A DNA stretch of 37,917 nucleotides from Nitrosomonadaceae bacterium (GCA_030646695.1 JAUSLF010000059.1:1-37917); one strand, 5' to 3'; numbered from the stretch's first letter, positions 17,083 through 27,802 are shown. Notes: a model not told the origin generated them from the letters alone. Program-made: numbers and translations.

Positions 17083-18045
17083 ATGAACGATAACCTGCGT
17101 ACTGAGCTATTCCCGGCAGTCGAGCCTTATGCCAGCGGCCTGTTACCGCTGGATGGCCTGCACACGATGTACTGGGAGCAGTCGGGCAACGCTGATGGTG
17201 TGCCGGTGGTGTTTCTCCATGGCGGGCCAGGTGCCGGGTCGTCACCTGTCCATCGCCGGTTTTTCGACCCGGCTTATTACCGCATCGTGATATTCGATCA
17301 GCGCGGTGCGGGCCGTTCCACTCCATTGGGAGAAACGCGTGACAACACCACGCCGCATCTCATCAGCGATATCGAAACCTTGCGGCAATATCTCGGCATT
17401 ACAGAATGGCTGATATTTGGCGGCTCGTGGGGTAGTACGCTGGCGCTGGCCTATGGCGAGGCTTATCCGGAACGCTGTCTGGGCTTTATCCTACGCGGAA
17501 TTTTTCTTTGCCGAAAAAGTGAGATCAACTGGTTTCTCTACGGCCTGAGAAATCTTTTTCCAGAAGCTTGGCATACTTTCGTCGCGCCACTGTCACCACC
17601 AGAACGCAGCGACATCCTAACCGCCTATCGCCAGCGCCTGATGCATCCGGATCCTGCGGTACACATGCCCGCAGCGCGTGCCTGGAGCATCTACGAGGGT
17701 TCCTGCTCAACATTGTTGCCTAACCCCGAAACTGTCGGGTACTTTTCCGGCGATACCGTCGCTCTGGGGCTTGCCCGCATGGAGGAACACTACTTCAGTC
17801 ACGATATATTTATGCCGGAAAATTCGCTGCTGGATAACATAGGAAAACTCCGTTCGATTCCAGCCTTCATTGTGCAGGGTCGTTATGACGCGGTTTGTCC
17901 GATCATCAGCGCCGATGATTTGCATCGTGTGTGGCCGGAAGCGCACTACGTGATCGTCAATGATGCAGGTCATTCGGTGTGGGAACCGGGGATCCGGGCA
18001 GAGCTGATGAAAGCACTGGAGAGATTCAAAAGCGGCGGGTTGTGA
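17083..18045 (+). CDS. pip: Proline iminopeptidase
   Basis: This alpha/beta-hydrolase of peptidase family S33 removes N-terminal proline from peptides in the cytoplasm. The 320-aa length is typical. The oxyanion motif HGGPGAGSS, the following FDQRGAGRSTP, and the nucleophile elbow GGSWGS with Ser115 are all diagnostic; the other triad residues are Asp269 in GRYDAVCP and His297 in DAGHSVWEP. The ATG at 17083 has only a weak ribosome binding site. It is divergent from the patatin pair and convergent with fumC, with just 7 nt between the two stop codons and no terminator between them, so the transcripts probably overlap. Confidence 0.94.
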   Translation: MNDNLRTELFPAVEPYASGLLPLDGLHTMYWEQSGNADGVPVVFLHGGPGAGSSPVHRRFFDPAYYRIVIFDQRGAGRSTPLGETRDNTTPHLISDIETLRQYLGITEWLIFGGSWGSTLALAYGEAYPERCLGFILRGIFLCRKSEINWFLYGLRNLFPEAWHTFVAPLSPPERSDILTAYRQRLMHPDPAVHMPAARAWSIYEGSCSTLLPNPETVGYFSGDTVALGLARMEEHYFSHDIFMPENSLLDNIGKLRSIPAFIVQGRYDAVCPIISADDLHRVWPEAHYVIVNDAGHSVWEPGIRAELMKALERFKSGGL

Positions 18046-18052
18046 TTCCGTT

Positions 18053-19441
18053 CTATTTGCTTCCTACCATGTTTTCCGGCCTTACCCATATTTCGAACTG
18101 CTCTGCTGTGACATGGCCGGATGCAAGCGCCGCTTCCTTTAGCGTGGTACCTTCGCAGTACGCTTTCTTGGCAATTTCCGCTGCCTTGTCGTAGCCGATA
18201 TGGGGATTGAGCGCTGTCACCAGCATCAGCGAGTTGCGCATTAAATCATCAATATGCTCGATCTCGGCGGAGATGCCCACTGCGCAGTTATCGTTGAAAC
18301 TGATTGCGCCATCCGAAAGCAGGCGCACGCTTTGCAGAAAATTGTGGATGATGAGCGGTTTCATCGCATTGAGTTCGAAATTACCCAGCGCCCCACCCAT
18401 GTTGATCGCCACATCGTTGCCCATCACCTGGCAGCAAAGCATGATCATGGCTTCCGACTGGGTCGGATTAACCTTGCCCGGCATGATCGAGCTGCCTGGT
18501 TCATTTGCCGGAATTCTCAATTCACCGATGCCGCAGCGAGGCCCGGAAGCAAGCCAGCGAATGTCATTGGCAATTTTCATCAAGGATGCTGCCAGTGTCT
18601 TTAGTGCGCCATGCGCATGAACCAGCGCATCGTTTGCAGCCAGCGCTTCGAATTTATTGGGTGCCGTGACGAACGGCAGACCGGTCAATCTTGCCAACTC
18701 GGTTGCCATACGCGAGGCGAATTCTGAATGGGTATTCAGGCCGGTACCCACGGCGGTGCCGCCCAGCGCTAGCTCGCACAAATGCGGGAGCGCCGCATCC
18801 ACATGCTCCAGGCCATGATCCAGTTGCGAGACATAACCTGAAAACTCCTGCCCCAGAGTCAGCGGCGTTGCATCCTGCAAGTGGGTGCGGCCGATCTTGA
18901 CGATACTGGCAAACTGCTCTGCCTTGGTGGCAAGGGTTTGGCGCAACGCACGAAGCGCAGGCTTCAATTGATGGTGGATGGCATCTGCCGCCGCCACATG
19001 CATTGCTGACGGAAACACGTCGTTGGATGACTGCCCCATGTTCACATCATCGTTGGGGTGAATCTTGCGCTCGCCGCCGCGCTCGCCGCCGAGCAACTCG
19101 GAAGCGCGGTTTGCCAGCACCTCATTCATGTTCATATTGGTCTGGGTGCCGGAGCCGGTCTGCCACACTACCAGAGGAAATTCAGTTTCATGGCGACCTT
19201 CGATCACCTCATCGGCGGCATGGGTGATGGCAGCGGCATTAGCTGCATCAAGCAGGTGCAGGTCATGGTTTACACTCGCAGCCGCACGTTTTACCAGAGC
19301 AAGTGCACGGAGCAATGCGAACGGCATGTGCTCGCTGGAAATCTTGAAATTCTGTAAGGAACGTTGTGTCTGTGCGCCCCACAACGCGGTGGCAGGTACT
19401 TGCACCGTACCCATGGTGTCTTTCTCTTCACGGTAGCTCAT
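18053..19441 (-). CDS. fumC: Class II fumarate hydratase
   Basis: FumC is the iron-free, oxygen-stable fumarase that interconverts fumarate and malate in the TCA cycle as a homotetramer. The 462-aa product has the superfamily signature [17 protein letters not shown] with the mobile serine loop, plus [23 protein letters not shown] and [17 protein letters not shown], which build the shared active site. Length and motifs are complete. GGAG lies 7 nt before the ATG. It stands alone on the minus strand; the gap behind it (19442-19742) should hold its promoter. Confidence 0.96.
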   Translation of the reverse strand: MSYREEKDTMGTVQVPATALWGAQTQRSLQNFKISSEHMPFALLRALALVKRAAASVNHDLHLLDAANAAAITHAADEVIEGRHETEFPLVVWQTGSGTQTNMNMNEVLANRASELLGGERGGERKIHPNDDVNMGQSSNDVFPSAMHVAAADAIHHQLKPALRALRQTLATKAEQFASIVKIGRTHLQDATPLTLGQEFSGYVSQLDHGLEHVDAALPHLCELALGGTAVGTGLNTHSEFASRMATELARLTGLPFVTAPNKFEALAANDALVHAHGALKTLAASLMKIANDIRWLASGPRCGIGELRIPANEPGSSIMPGKVNPTQSEAMIMLCCQVMGNDVAINMGGALGNFELNAMKPLIIHNFLQSVRLLSDGAISFNDNCAVGISAEIEHIDDLMRNSLMLVTALNPHIGYDKAAEIAKKAYCEGTTLKEAALASGHVTAEQFEIWVRPENMVGSK

Positions 19442-19742
19442 GCAAATCTCCAGCTAAAGAAACAGATGAGACAGTTCATATTCCGGGCTCTCGCAGGGTC
19501 AGAACAAATAGCTGAGCTGCGGACTGGGCTTGGTACTTGGAGATAAGTTGTGGTTATAACGGGCTGCGTCGATCGTGGGGATTCCGATCAGCAATCGACC
19601 CGAGTTCATTTTCAGAATCTTCCGGATATTGCTATTGCAGGTATTGCCGGTAGTCTTTTGTTGCGAGTCTATTCCCGGAGTCCTCTGAGAAAGTACATCG
19701 CATATCGAACAGGTCACACCGGATCAGTAGCTGTCTAATTAA
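19442..19742. other. Intergenic region between fumC and a small gene
   Basis: This stretch of 301 bases lies upstream of fumC and downstream of the next minus-strand gene. Short frames on both strands have no family resemblance, so I do not call a gene. It presumably contains the fumC promoter, but no strong -35/-10 pair stands out, and I see no clear terminator. Confidence 0.5.
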
Positions 19743-20021
19743 TCAGTTTTCAAGACGAAACGATTCTTCGCCCGGCTCCCCCGTTTCCCGATCAATCCAG
19801 CCGGACATACCAATCTCATCTTCCGCCTGTTCCAGGGTTTCTCCCGGTTCATAATCTGATTCAGCGGTGTACTCCATGTCCTGAATCGCTTCAAGCAGGG
19901 TAGAAAAGGGACCGAACACCTTTTCGCTGGCATTATGAGAATGCCAGTAGAAGCCATCGGGGCGTTCGATAACGCGCGTATTGTCGTAGTCGCGCGATGC
20001 TTGTGGAATCTTGGTAGTCAT
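19743..20021 (-). CDS. Small acidic conserved-type protein of unknown function
   Basis: The product is 92 aa, acidic and probably cytoplasmic. It opens MTTKIPQASRDYDNTRVIER, then has a segment with aromatic residues (PDGFYWHSHNASEKVFGPF) and an acidic tail ending EESFRLEN. I know no function for it; the pattern reads like a folded one-domain protein, and the FGPF...TLLEAIQDME part would fit a strand-helix unit. ATG 20021 has GAGG at the right spacing, while a GTG two codons earlier (20027) is less likely. A dyad at 20044-20060 lies in its leader. Confidence 0.75.
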   Translation of the reverse strand: MTTKIPQASRDYDNTRVIERPDGFYWHSHNASEKVFGPFSTLLEAIQDMEYTAESDYEPGETLEQAEDEIGMSGWIDRETGEPGEESFRLEN

Positions 20022-20043
20022 AACCACCTCACTACAGTTCTAT

Positions 20044-20060
20044 AAGATTAAACTAATCTT
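20044..20060 (-). promoter_or_regulatory. Dyad in the leader of the small acidic gene
   Basis: AAGATTA and TAATCTT form a perfect 7-bp inverted repeat around AAC, 23 bp before the ATG at 20021. It could be an operator or a short mRNA hairpin. It is AT-rich and no T-run follows, so a terminator is unlikely. Confidence 0.4.
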
Positions 20061-20182
20061 TATGTTAATCCTGTTCGCCGAGTTTTGCTAGCATAGATAT
20101 TTATCGGGTATGTGATCTCTCGGAAGAGTTTCCAAGAACCTAAGATCCTTGTGCTTCTACTGTCCGAATTCTGTATTCCAGT

Positions 20183-20779
20183 TCAGTCCTTAACCAAGCG
20201 GATACTGCGAAACCATCCCCCTGCCAGCACCGGCATATCTGCTTCCAGTTTCAATCCAGGAACGCCTGCCAGCACTTCCTCGAATACCACGTCCAGCCGC
20301 GTGACCGTATGCTGCGCCAGCAGATTCAATGTCCGCCTGATCCAGGCGGTTTCGCCCGGTTTGAGAAATTTGTCGAGTATCAATATGCTCCCACCCGGCT
20401 TTACCACGCGTGCAGTTTCCCGCAAACAGGCGAGCGGGTCGGGAACCACCGCGAGAATCAGGTGCAACACCGCATAGTCAAAGTATTCGCCAACAAACGG
20501 CAGGGACATGCTGTTGCCTTGCACGAGATCAAGGTGGAGTCCTCCGCTGCGGGGTTTTGCACGCTTAAGCATGGCAGCGGTAAGATCCAGGCCGGTATAA
20601 CGATGACATGGCGGGAGGTGGGGCAGGTCCAGCCCGGTACCGATGCCGTTGATGAGAATATTGAGACTGCCTTGCTGTGGTAATTGCCGCAGACTGGTGG
20701 CACGTACATTTTTGGATGCTGCCGCGATGAAAATATCATAGAGCGGAGCGATCAGGGTGTATGTGTGGCGCAAGGACAT
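20183..20779 (-). CDS. Class I SAM-dependent methyltransferase
   Basis: This 198-aa protein is a small Rossmann-type methyltransferase. Motif I is ILINGIGTGLDLPHLP, followed by YTGLDLTAAMLKRA (acidic end of beta-2) and the post-II segment YFDYAVLHLILAVVPDP; the pattern RVVKPGGSILILDK is the usual strand-turn after motif III. The N-terminus MSLRHTYTLIAPLYDI resembles the UbiE/PmtA-type group that includes phosphatidylethanolamine methyltransferases. That would suit its position 10 nt behind lgt, a membrane-lipid-using enzyme, but the substrate is inference. Start ATG 20779 lies just after the lgt stop; the frame is open further upstream within lgt. Confidence 0.85.
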   Translation of the reverse strand: MSLRHTYTLIAPLYDIFIAAASKNVRATSLRQLPQQGSLNILINGIGTGLDLPHLPPCHRYTGLDLTAAMLKRAKPRSGGLHLDLVQGNSMSLPFVGEYFDYAVLHLILAVVPDPLACLRETARVVKPGGSILILDKFLKPGETAWIRRTLNLLAQHTVTRLDVVFEEVLAGVPGLKLEADMPVLAGGWFRSIRLVKD

Positions 20780-20789
20780 GAAGATGCCC

Positions 20790-21608
20790 CTATTTGCGAT
20801 CCCGTTTGTCTGCTTTGACCGGCTTGTCCGACTCACGATTAGCCCAGACCAGCATTCCGATACCCACTGCGATCATTGGCAATGACAGCCATTGACCCAT
20901 GCTGATACCCAGTGTCAGCACGCCGATGAAACCATCTCCCGGTTCGCGAAAGAATTCAGCCAGTGAGCGGAATACGCCATAGCCGAGCAGGAACATGCCC
21001 GAGACCGCTCCCACTGGCCTTGGCTTGGATGAGTAAATCCACAACAATGCAAAAAATGCCAGACCTTCCAGCGCGAACTCATAGAGTTGGGAGGGGTGAC
21101 GCGGCAATGCGTCCACGTGCGGGAAGATCATGCCCCAAGCCACGTCCGTGGGGCGTCCCCACAGCTCGGCATTGATGAAGTTGCCAATGCGACCGGCACC
21201 CAGTCCCAGCGGCACCAGCGGTGCAATAAAATCCGTCATGACCAGCCAGCGTAATTTATATTTGCGCGCCAGCAACGCCATCGCCGTTATCACGCCGAGA
21301 AAGCCGCCGTGAAACGCCATACCGCCTTGCCACACCGCAAAGATTTCCAGCGGCTGCTGCAAATAATAGCCGAAATTATAAAATAGCACATAGCCCAGAC
21401 GGCCACCCACTATCACCCCCAGCACACCATAAAACAGCATGTCATCCAGCATGGTATTGGTGAATGCCGCCTGTGGGCGGCGCCTGATGCAATAGCGTCC
21501 CAATAGAATGAACAATGCGAATCCCAGCAGATACATGAGCCCGTACCAGCGAATGGCGAGGGGCCCAAGATAGATGGCGACAGGGTCGAACTGCGGGTGA
21601 ACGAACAT
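20790..21608 (-). CDS. lgt: Prolipoprotein diacylglyceryl transferase
   Basis: Lgt moves diacylglyceryl from phosphatidylglycerol onto the lipobox cysteine of prolipoproteins, the first step of lipoprotein maturation, in the inner membrane. The product (272 aa) has about seven hydrophobic helices. The N-terminal pattern [20 protein letters not shown], the HGGFLG motif and the signature [19 protein letters not shown] are diagnostic. ATG 21608 has AGAGG 9 nt upstream; a TTG three codons earlier has its ribosome site too close. It is followed 10 nt later by a methyltransferase gene, so these form an operon divergent from ilvD. Confidence 0.95.
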   Translation of the reverse strand: MFVHPQFDPVAIYLGPLAIRWYGLMYLLGFALFILLGRYCIRRRPQAAFTNTMLDDMLFYGVLGVIVGGRLGYVLFYNFGYYLQQPLEIFAVWQGGMAFHGGFLGVITAMALLARKYKLRWLVMTDFIAPLVPLGLGAGRIGNFINAELWGRPTDVAWGMIFPHVDALPRHPSQLYEFALEGLAFFALLWIYSSKPRPVGAVSGMFLLGYGVFRSLAEFFREPGDGFIGVLTLGISMGQWLSLPMIAVGIGMLVWANRESDKPVKADKRDRK

Positions 21609-21730
21609 GGGCTTCAACCTCTTTTGCGGTAAAATTGGAATTATACGGCAAGCGCGTTCACCGCAATGTTATGAGCACTAGCGGGAATGCCTCTGCGACC
21701 ATGGATTTCTAACGTTTCCCAGGAGTAATC

Positions 21731-23410
21731 ATGCCATACAACAAATGCAGCCAGGCTATCACCCAAGGTGCGCAGCGTTCTCCCAGCCGTGCCATGCTGC
21801 GGGCGGTAGGCTTCAGCGACAAGGATTTCGACAAGCCCATTGTCGGTGTCGCCAACGGTTTTTCCACCATCACTCCCTGCAATATGGGATTGAATGAGCT
21901 GGCCATAAATGCCGAGAGTGCATTGAAGCAAGCCGGGGCGATGCCGCAGATGTTTGGCACCATCACTGTGTCCGATGGCATCTCCATGGGCACTGAAGGC
22001 ATGAAGTATTCGCTGGTGTCGCGCGAAGTAATCGCAGATTCGATTGAAACCGCGGTACAGGGTGAAAGCATGGATGGAGTGATTGCGATAGGCGGCTGCG
22101 ACAAGAACATGCCGGGCGCGATGATCGCTATGGCGCGGATGAATGTTCCGGCTATTTTTGTTTACGGCGGCACCATCAAGCCCGGCCACTACAAAGGGCA
22201 GGATTTGACCATAGTCAGTTCTTTCGAAGCGGTTGGACAATATGCTGCACACAAGATAGACGAGCAGGAGCTGCTGGAAGTGGAGCGCCATGCCTGTCCC
22301 GGCGCGGGTTCCTGCGGTGGCATGTTCACTGCCAACACCATGTCATCGGCGTTTGAAGCGATGGGCATGAGCCTGCCTTACTCTTCGACGATGGCGGCGG
22401 AGGATGACGAGAAGCGTGTGAGCGCTGCCCGCTCGGCCGAGGTGCTGGTCAATGCAATCAAGCAGCAGATCCGCCCACGTGACATCATCACCCGAAAATC
22501 CATCGAAAACGCGATAGCCGTGATCATGGCGGTGGGTGGTTCAACCAATGCGGTGCTGCACTTCCTTGCGATTGCCCATGCGGCTGAAGTGGAACTGAGC
22601 ATCGACGATTTTGAACGCATGCGTGGCAAGGTGCCGGTGCTGTGCAATCTGAAACCATCTGGACGTTATGTTGCCACCGATCTGCATCAGGCAGGCGGCG
22701 TTCCGCAGGTGATGAAAATGCTGCTTGACCATGGTTTGCTGCACGGCGATTGCCTGACTATCAGCGGCCAGACTATCGCAGAAATACTGCGGGATATTCC
22801 CGCAACACCGCGCAAAGACCAGGATGTGATCCGGCAATGGGGAAACCCGATGTACGCGCAGGGCCATCTTGCCATCCTCAAGGGCAACCTTTCCACTGAA
22901 GGTTGTGTGGCCAAAATAAGCGGGGTGAAAAACCCGAAAATCACCGGTCCGGCACGAGTATTCGAATCGGAAGAAACCTGCATGGCGGCGATACTTGCAC
23001 GCAAAATCCAGCCGGGCGATGTGGTGGTGATACGCTACGAGGGTCCCAAAGGAGGGCCTGGCATGCGCGAAATGCTTTCGCCCACCTCCGCCCTTATCGG
23101 CGAGGGACTGGGAGATTCGGTGGGGCTCATCACCGATGGGCGTTTCTCTGGTGGTACCTACGGCATGGTGGTTGGCCATGTCGCGCCGGAGGCGTTTGTC
23201 GGTGGAACCATCGCACTGGTGTATGAAGGCGATTCCATTACCATAGACGCGGAACAACGGCTGTTGCAACTCAATGTCCCGGAGAAAGAGCTTGCCCGGC
23301 GCCGCGCCGAATGGCGTCCACCCGTACCGCGCTACACGCGCGGAGTTCTGGCGAAATATGCGAAACTGGTCTCCACTGCCAGCCGCGGTGCAATAACAGA
23401 CGGGTCGTAG
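21731..23410 (+). CDS. ilvD: Dihydroxy-acid dehydratase
   Basis: IlvD dehydrates 2,3-dihydroxy-isovalerate and 2,3-dihydroxy-3-methylvalerate to the keto acids in valine and isoleucine synthesis. The 559-aa product shows the three Fe-S cysteine regions [18 protein letters not shown] and [16 protein letters not shown], and the C-terminal motif [22 protein letters not shown]-type region of the IlvD/Edd family. The short length (about 560 aa rather than 610) places it in the clade often carrying a [2Fe-2S] cluster, which is inference. AGGAG precedes the ATG. The next gene starts 18 nt after the stop, so cotranscription with the YyaL-type gene and cytochrome is likely. Confidence 0.95.
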   Translation: MPYNKCSQAITQGAQRSPSRAMLRAVGFSDKDFDKPIVGVANGFSTITPCNMGLNELAINAESALKQAGAMPQMFGTITVSDGISMGTEGMKYSLVSREVIADSIETAVQGESMDGVIAIGGCDKNMPGAMIAMARMNVPAIFVYGGTIKPGHYKGQDLTIVSSFEAVGQYAAHKIDEQELLEVERHACPGAGSCGGMFTANTMSSAFEAMGMSLPYSSTMAAEDDEKRVSAARSAEVLVNAIKQQIRPRDIITRKSIENAIAVIMAVGGSTNAVLHFLAIAHAAEVELSIDDFERMRGKVPVLCNLKPSGRYVATDLHQAGGVPQVMKMLLDHGLLHGDCLTISGQTIAEILRDIPATPRKDQDVIRQWGNPMYAQGHLAILKGNLSTEGCVAKISGVKNPKITGPARVFESEETCMAAILARKIQPGDVVVIRYEGPKGGPGMREMLSPTSALIGEGLGDSVGLITDGRFSGGTYGMVVGHVAPEAFVGGTIALVYEGDSITIDAEQRLLQLNVPEKELARRRAEWRPPVPRYTRGVLAKYAKLVSTASRGAITDGS

Positions 23411-23428
23411 CCGGGAAGACCGCAGAGC

Positions 23429-25492
23429 ATGCCCAATCATCTCGCGGGCGAAACCAGCCCTTATCTTCTTCAGCACGCTGATAACCCGGTGGATTGGCAC
23501 CCTTGGGGTGAGGAAGCATTGGCGCTGGCGCGCACACAAAATAAACCCATATTGCTTTCCGTTGGCTACTCCGCCTGTCACTGGTGCCATGTCATGGCAC
23601 ACGAATCGTTTGAGGATGCGGAAGTTGCCGCGGCGATGAACCGGCATTTCATCAATATCAAGGTGGATCGCGAAGAGCGTCCCGACCTTGACCAGATTTA
23701 TCAGACCACCCTTTACATACTGACCCAGCGCAACGGCGGCTGGCCGTTGACCATGTTCCTGACGCCCGAGCAGAAGCCATTCTTCGGCGGCACTTATTTT
23801 CCCAAGTTGCCGCGTCACGGTATGCCGGGTTTCCTCGATTTATTGCCGCGCGTCGCCGAGGCTTATCATGCGCGTGGCGCGGAAATTGAACAGCAGAACA
23901 CCGTGCTGCTGGAATCGCTGGCGAGCACGTTGCCGTCAAAGAATCCAGAGGTGCCCGTATTCTCGGAGCAACCGCTGACCAATGCATTGGTGGAATTAAA
24001 AGACAGATTTGATGCTGTGTACGGTGGTTTTGGCGGAGCGCCAAAATTTCTGCATCCTACCGAGCTCGAATTTTGCTTACGCCATTACTTGGTCACAAAG
24101 GATCAGAAAGTTCTGCGAACTGCTTCTTACTCCCTGGAAAAGATGGCAAGAGGAGGTATCTACGATCAACTGGGTGGCGGTTTTTGCCGTTACAGCACCG
24201 ATCAGCACTGGAGCATTCCGCATTTTGAAAAAATGCTGTATGACAATGGGCCACTACTGCGGCTCTACGCCGATGCCTGGCTGGCAACGGGTGATTCTCT
24301 GTTCAAGCAAATTGTGGAACAGACCGCCGAGTGGGTGATACGCGAAATGCAGTCGCCGACAGGGGGCTATTACTCGACAATTGACGCTGACTCGGAGCAC
24401 GAAGAAGGCAGGTTCTACGTCTGGGATCGCGATCAGATGGAGCAAGTACTATCGCCGGAAGAATATGCCGTGGTTGCGCCCTATTACGGTCTCTTGCGCT
24501 CCCCCAACTTCGAACATCAGCACTGGAACTTGGAAATTGCACAACCGCTGGAGGAAGTGACCCAAGCCATTGGCATTAGCCAGGAGGAGGCGCAGCAAAG
24601 ACTGGCGGCCGCACGCACAAAACTGTTCATCGAGCGTGAGTTGCGCGTGCGCCCGGGGCGCGATGAAAAAATTCTTACCAGCTGGAATGGGTTGATGATC
24701 AAAGGCATGGCGCGCGCAGGCCATGTTTTCGGGCGCGGCGAGTGGGTGCATTCAGCCGCTCTTGCAGTGGATTTCATTCGTTCCACGCTGTGGAAAGACG
24801 GGCGCCTGCTGGCGACCTGCAAGGATGGTAAGGCGCATCTCAACGCCTATCTTGACGATTATGCATTTTTGTTGGACGGCTTGCTGGAACTGATGCAGGC
24901 GGAGTTCCGCCAAGCCGATCTGGATTTTGCCGTGGCGTTGGCCGAGGTGTTGCTGGAGCAGTTTGAGGACAAATTGGCGGGAGGTTTTTTCTTCACCAGC
25001 CACGAGCATGAAAAACTCATCCACCGCCCCAAGCCCGGTCATGACAACGCTACGCCTTCAGGTAATGGTGTGGCGGCCTACAGCCTGCAACGACTGGGTC
25101 ATTTGCTCGGCGAACTGCGTTATTTACAAACGGCGGAACGCACTCTGAGCTTGTTCTATCCCACATTGTTTCGTCATGCCAGCTCCTGCTGCAGCTTGCT
25201 GACAGTGCTGGAGGAAACACTCACTCCACCCCAAACCGTTATACTCCGTGGTCAGATGCCGACTCTTGCAGAGTGGCGAGATGCATTGCTACCCATTGCG
25301 CCTTATGCCATGGTGCTTGCTTTACCGGTGGAACTTGTCGGCTTGCCGGTGAGTCTGAATAAACGCGTGCCGATGGATAAAGCTGTCAACGCTTGGGTCT
25401 GTCAGGGCGTTAGATGCTTACCGGAAATTTCTGACTTGCAGGAATTGCTGCGCATCTGCGAAGTTCAAGGTAGAATAAAGTTTCCTCTATAA
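23429..25492 (+). CDS. Thioredoxin-fold DUF255 protein (YyaL/SSP411 family)
   Basis: This 687-aa protein has an N-terminal thioredoxin-like DUF255 domain (about residues 1-165) with the CHWC motif (Cys50, Cys53) inside [16 protein letters not shown], followed by a long (alpha/alpha)6-barrel-like region (about 180-620), the same design as bacterial YyaL and mammalian SPATA20. Further family strings are [17 protein letters not shown] and [14 protein letters not shown]. The biochemical role of the family is not established; suggestions include redox or sugar-epimerase-like activity. It has no signal peptide, so it should be cytoplasmic. It follows ilvD by 18 nt and precedes a small cytochrome c by 24 nt. 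Confidence 0.92.
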   Translation: MPNHLAGETSPYLLQHADNPVDWHPWGEEALALARTQNKPILLSVGYSACHWCHVMAHESFEDAEVAAAMNRHFINIKVDREERPDLDQIYQTTLYILTQRNGGWPLTMFLTPEQKPFFGGTYFPKLPRHGMPGFLDLLPRVAEAYHARGAEIEQQNTVLLESLASTLPSKNPEVPVFSEQPLTNALVELKDRFDAVYGGFGGAPKFLHPTELEFCLRHYLVTKDQKVLRTASYSLEKMARGGIYDQLGGGFCRYSTDQHWSIPHFEKMLYDNGPLLRLYADAWLATGDSLFKQIVEQTAEWVIREMQSPTGGYYSTIDADSEHEEGRFYVWDRDQMEQVLSPEEYAVVAPYYGLLRSPNFEHQHWNLEIAQPLEEVTQAIGISQEEAQQRLAAARTKLFIERELRVRPGRDEKILTSWNGLMIKGMARAGHVFGRGEWVHSAALAVDFIRSTLWKDGRLLATCKDGKAHLNAYLDDYAFLLDGLLELMQAEFRQADLDFAVALAEVLLEQFEDKLAGGFFFTSHEHEKLIHRPKPGHDNATPSGNGVAAYSLQRLGHLLGELRYLQTAERTLSLFYPTLFRHASSCCSLLTVLEETLTPPQTVILRGQMPTLAEWRDALLPIAPYAMVLALPVELVGLPVSLNKRVPMDKAVNAWVCQGVRCLPEISDLQELLRICEVQGRIKFPL

Positions 25493-25516
25493 CTTTAACG
25501 GATAAAAGGAGTAAAA

Positions 25517-25828
25517 ATGAAAACTGTCTGGATGGGAATGATTGCAGCATCAGCCCTGTTGATGGTAGGTACCGCGCAAGCGAGTCAGGAACTGGCCCAA
25601 GGCAGCGGCTGCATGAACTGCCACATGCTCGACAAGAAAATGGTTGGACCCGGCCTCAAGGATATCGCCGCCAAGTACAAGGGTGATGCCGGTGCCGCGG
25701 CCAAGTTGGCAGAGAAGATAACCAAAGGCAGCAACGGTGTGTGGGGACCAATCCCGATGCCACCGAATGCAGGCGTCAGTGAAGCTAATGCCAAAACCTT
25801 GGCACAGTGGATTCTGTCGCTCAAGTAA
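25517..25828 (+). CDS. Small monoheme cytochrome c (c551/c552 type)
   Basis: This is a periplasmic electron carrier of 103 aa. It has a signal peptide ending near TAQAS (about residue 22), the heme motif CMNCH (32-36) and a probable axial methionine, Met81, in GPIPMPPN, as in cytochrome c551 of Pseudomonas and c552 of Nitrosomonas. The order of motifs and the mature size near 80 aa fit that class. AAAGGAG precedes the ATG. The gene is the last of the ilvD operon, ending at a strong terminator (25847-25882). It may shuttle electrons to a terminal oxidase, to peroxidase or between periplasmic dehydrogenases; the P460 gene lies 3.6 kb away. Confidence 0.93.
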   Translation: MKTVWMGMIAASALLMVGTAQASQELAQGSGCMNCHMLDKKMVGPGLKDIAAKYKGDAGAAAKLAEKITKGSNGVWGPIPMPPNAGVSEANAKTLAQWILSLK

Positions 25829-25846
25829 CCTGGGTTTATCGCATAG

Positions 25847-25882
25847 AAAAAGCCGACGCATTAATGCGTCGGCTTTTTATTT
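25847..25882 (+). terminator. Strong intrinsic terminator of the ilvD-cytochrome c operon
   Basis: A perfect 16-bp inverted repeat (AAAAAGCCGACGCATT and its complement, 25847-25878) with a GC-rich core ends in a T-run (CTTTTTATTTT). The A-run on the left lets it work on both strands. Confidence 0.93.
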
Positions 25883-25930
25883 TGCGCCAGGAGCCTTCGA
25901 GTCTGGATCACGGGAGATTGGGTTAAGATC

Positions 25931-26692
25931 ATGGGCTGGTTTGCGACTAATCTGGCAAGCGCTTTTCTGCTGCCGCCGCTAAATTTTATCCTGTTGGGTT
26001 TACTGGGAATGCTATTGCTCAGGCGCCACCCGAGGCTGGGCAAGTTGCTGGTCGTCAGCACATTGATTCTGCTTTATCTGCTGTCTACTCCTTTCATTGC
26101 CGGGACCATGCTGCAGAAACTGGAAACACCGTTCGCCCCTGGTTTTGCCGATAGCGGGGCGCAGGCCATCGTGGTGCTGGGCGGTGGCACTTATTTCAAT
26201 GCTGCGGAATATGGCGGCGATACTGTGGGCCGGTACAGTCTGGAACGCATTCGGTATGCTGCCCGTCTGCATCAGCTCACAGGCAAGCCGATACTGGCGA
26301 CCGGCGGTGCTCCGCTCGGCAATGCTTCTTCCGAAGCAGCGCAGATGAAAGCGGCGCTGGGAAAGGATTTTCGGGTTCCGGTCAAATGGGTCGAGGAAGC
26401 CTCAAACAACACGCGTGAAAACGCTTACAAGAGTTTTGCAATGCTGAAGAAAAACGGGATCACGCACATTATGCTGGTTACCCATGCCTGGCATATGCCA
26501 AGGGCAGCCAAAGAGTTCGAACAGGCGGGGTTCAAGGTCACACCCGCCGCCACTGCATTTACTACCCGCTACCGGACGGATGCGCTGGCGTTTATCCCCA
26601 CTGCCGATGCGCTACAGCAAAGTGGATTATTCATGCATGAAATGATAGGGATGCTGTGGTATCGGCTGCTTCCGGCCCCTGACCGAACTTGA
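25931..26692 (+). CDS. YdcF/ElyC-like DUF218 membrane protein
   Basis: This 253-aa protein has two N-terminal membrane helices (about residues 9-32 and 38-58) followed by a periplasmic DUF218 domain (about 75-235). The domain shows AIVVLGGGTYF, SLERIRYAARLH, the conserved ATGGAPLG, EEASNNTRENAYKSF and VTHAWHMPRA, all usual for ElyC/SanA/YdcF. E. coli ElyC affects peptidoglycan and undecaprenyl-phosphate metabolism, so an envelope role is likely but unproven here. The ATG comes 48 nt after the preceding terminator, which implies its own promoter, and the osmC-like gene follows 43 nt downstream. Confidence 0.88.
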   Translation: MGWFATNLASAFLLPPLNFILLGLLGMLLLRRHPRLGKLLVVSTLILLYLLSTPFIAGTMLQKLETPFAPGFADSGAQAIVVLGGGTYFNAAEYGGDTVGRYSLERIRYAARLHQLTGKPILATGGAPLGNASSEAAQMKAALGKDFRVPVKWVEEASNNTRENAYKSFAMLKKNGITHIMLVTHAWHMPRAAKEFEQAGFKVTPAATAFTTRYRTDALAFIPTADALQQSGLFMHEMIGMLWYRLLPAPDRT

Positions 26693-26735
26693 AGTCGTTA
26701 GAATGGCACCCGGAAAATATTTAAAAAGGAGCAAC

Positions 26736-27152
26736 ATGAAAGCGCGCATCAAGTGGAAGGATGGAATGAGTTTCCTGGGCGAATCCGGCAGCGGCCACGC
26801 AGTGCTGATGGACGGTCCGCCGGAAACAGGCGGCAGGAATCTGGGGCCGCGCCCGATGGAAATGCTGTTGATGGGAACCGGCGGTTGCGCCGCATTCGAC
26901 GTGATGTTGATCCTGAAAAAGAGCCGCCAGGCGGTCAGCGATTGCGTGGTGGAGATTGAAGCGCAACGGGCAGCGCAAGATCCCAAGGTATTCACCCATA
27001 TTCACTTCCATTTCGTCTTGACCGGGAAAAGCCTGCAGCCACAGCAAATTGAGCGGGCGATCAGTCTATCCGCAGAAAAATACTGTTCGGCCTCGATCAT
27101 GCTGGGAAAAACGGCAGAGATGACACACGATTTTGAAATCGTGGAGGAGTAG
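26736..27152 (+). CDS. OsmC family protein
   Basis: The 138-aa protein is of the OsmC/YhfA type. It begins MKARIKWKDGMSFLGESGSG, has the PMEMLLMGTGGCAAFDVMLIL segment that carries the conserved cysteine, and ends with a short helix plus a strand rich in acidic residues. OsmC proteins reduce organic hydroperoxides with two cysteines; here a second one (YCSASIML) occurs in the expected later position, so peroxidase activity is possible. YhfA relatives are poorly understood. AAAAAGGAGCAAC precedes the ATG. It is convergent with coq7 at a distance of 23 nt. Confidence 0.9.
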   Translation: MKARIKWKDGMSFLGESGSGHAVLMDGPPETGGRNLGPRPMEMLLMGTGGCAAFDVMLILKKSRQAVSDCVVEIEAQRAAQDPKVFTHIHFHFVLTGKSLQPQQIERAISLSAEKYCSASIMLGKTAEMTHDFEIVEE

Positions 27153-27175
27153 GGTTTTCCGCTTGAAGCTTTGTG

Positions 27176-27802
27176 TCAAACCCAATACGCTGTCCGCGTC
27201 ATCACTTTCGATCCCAGTTGCATTGCCAGCTTTACCGGCGTCGGCAGCTCTGCGCCACCATAAGACATGGCCGTAGTGGCATGGCCTGCTTCGTCGACTT
27301 GCATCTGTGCGACGATGGCACGGCTTTTCCCGTCATGTTGCGGTAACCGCTGTAAATGCCCGGCCAGATGAACTTCCACTTGACGCTCGGTTTCCGCAAG
27401 AAAGCCCAAGTTCCATTTGTCGCCGAGCATGCCAGCGATCGCACCGATGGCGAATGATCCGCCGTACCACAACGGATTCAGCAGACTCTTGCGCCCGCCC
27501 AGTTCTGCAATACGCCGTTCGGTCCAGGCAAGATGCTCCGTTTCTTCACGGGCTGCCTGTGTCAAGGCTTGCTGTACCTCGGCATCTCGCGCAGTGAGCG
27601 CTTGCCCCTGATATAACGCCTGCGCACAGATTTCACCGACATGGTTGACGCGCATCAGCGCGGTGGTTTCATTTTTTTCCGCGTCGGTCAACTCGACTTC
27701 TGGCAACCCGGTTCCCGGAACCGGGCGTAGAGTTTGCGCAGGCGTCAGCAGCGTGCGCAGTGCGTTGTCAAAACCGATGATAAATTTATCGATATTCGGC
27801 AT
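27176..27802 (-). CDS. coq7: 5-demethoxyubiquinol hydroxylase Coq7
   Basis: This di-iron enzyme hydroxylates C6 of 2-polyprenyl-3-methyl-6-methoxy-1,4-benzoquinol in ubiquinone synthesis, replacing UbiF of enterobacteria. The 208-aa product has the ligand motifs in order: [18 protein letters not shown] (Glu and ExxH-type pattern), [14 protein letters not shown], and [14 protein letters not shown], giving the EExxH sets of the Coq7 family. It begins [19 protein letters not shown]. It is membrane-associated rather than integral. It is probably cotranscribed with the GlcF-like gene, 26 nt upstream, which would place a quinone-reducing dehydrogenase subunit next to quinone synthesis. Confidence 0.95.
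   Translation of the reverse strand: MPNIDKFIIGFDNALRTLLTPAQTLRPVPGTGLPEVELTDAEKNETTALMRVNHVGEICAQALYQGQALTARDAEVQQALTQAAREETEHLAWTERRIAELGGRKSLLNPLWYGGSFAIGAIAGMLGDKWNLGFLAETERQVEVHLAGHLQRLPQHDGKSRAIVAQMQVDEAGHATTAMSYGGAELPTPVKLAMQLGSKVMTRTAYWV

Noticed and set aside
16985..17326. Minus-strand frame opposite the iminopeptidase 5' part
   Set aside because: Antisense shadow of pip with biased composition and no known domain.
19499..19738. Short frames on both strands between fumC and the 92-aa gene
   Set aside because: No convincing ribosome site, no family resemblance, and overlapping frames on both strands suggest chance.
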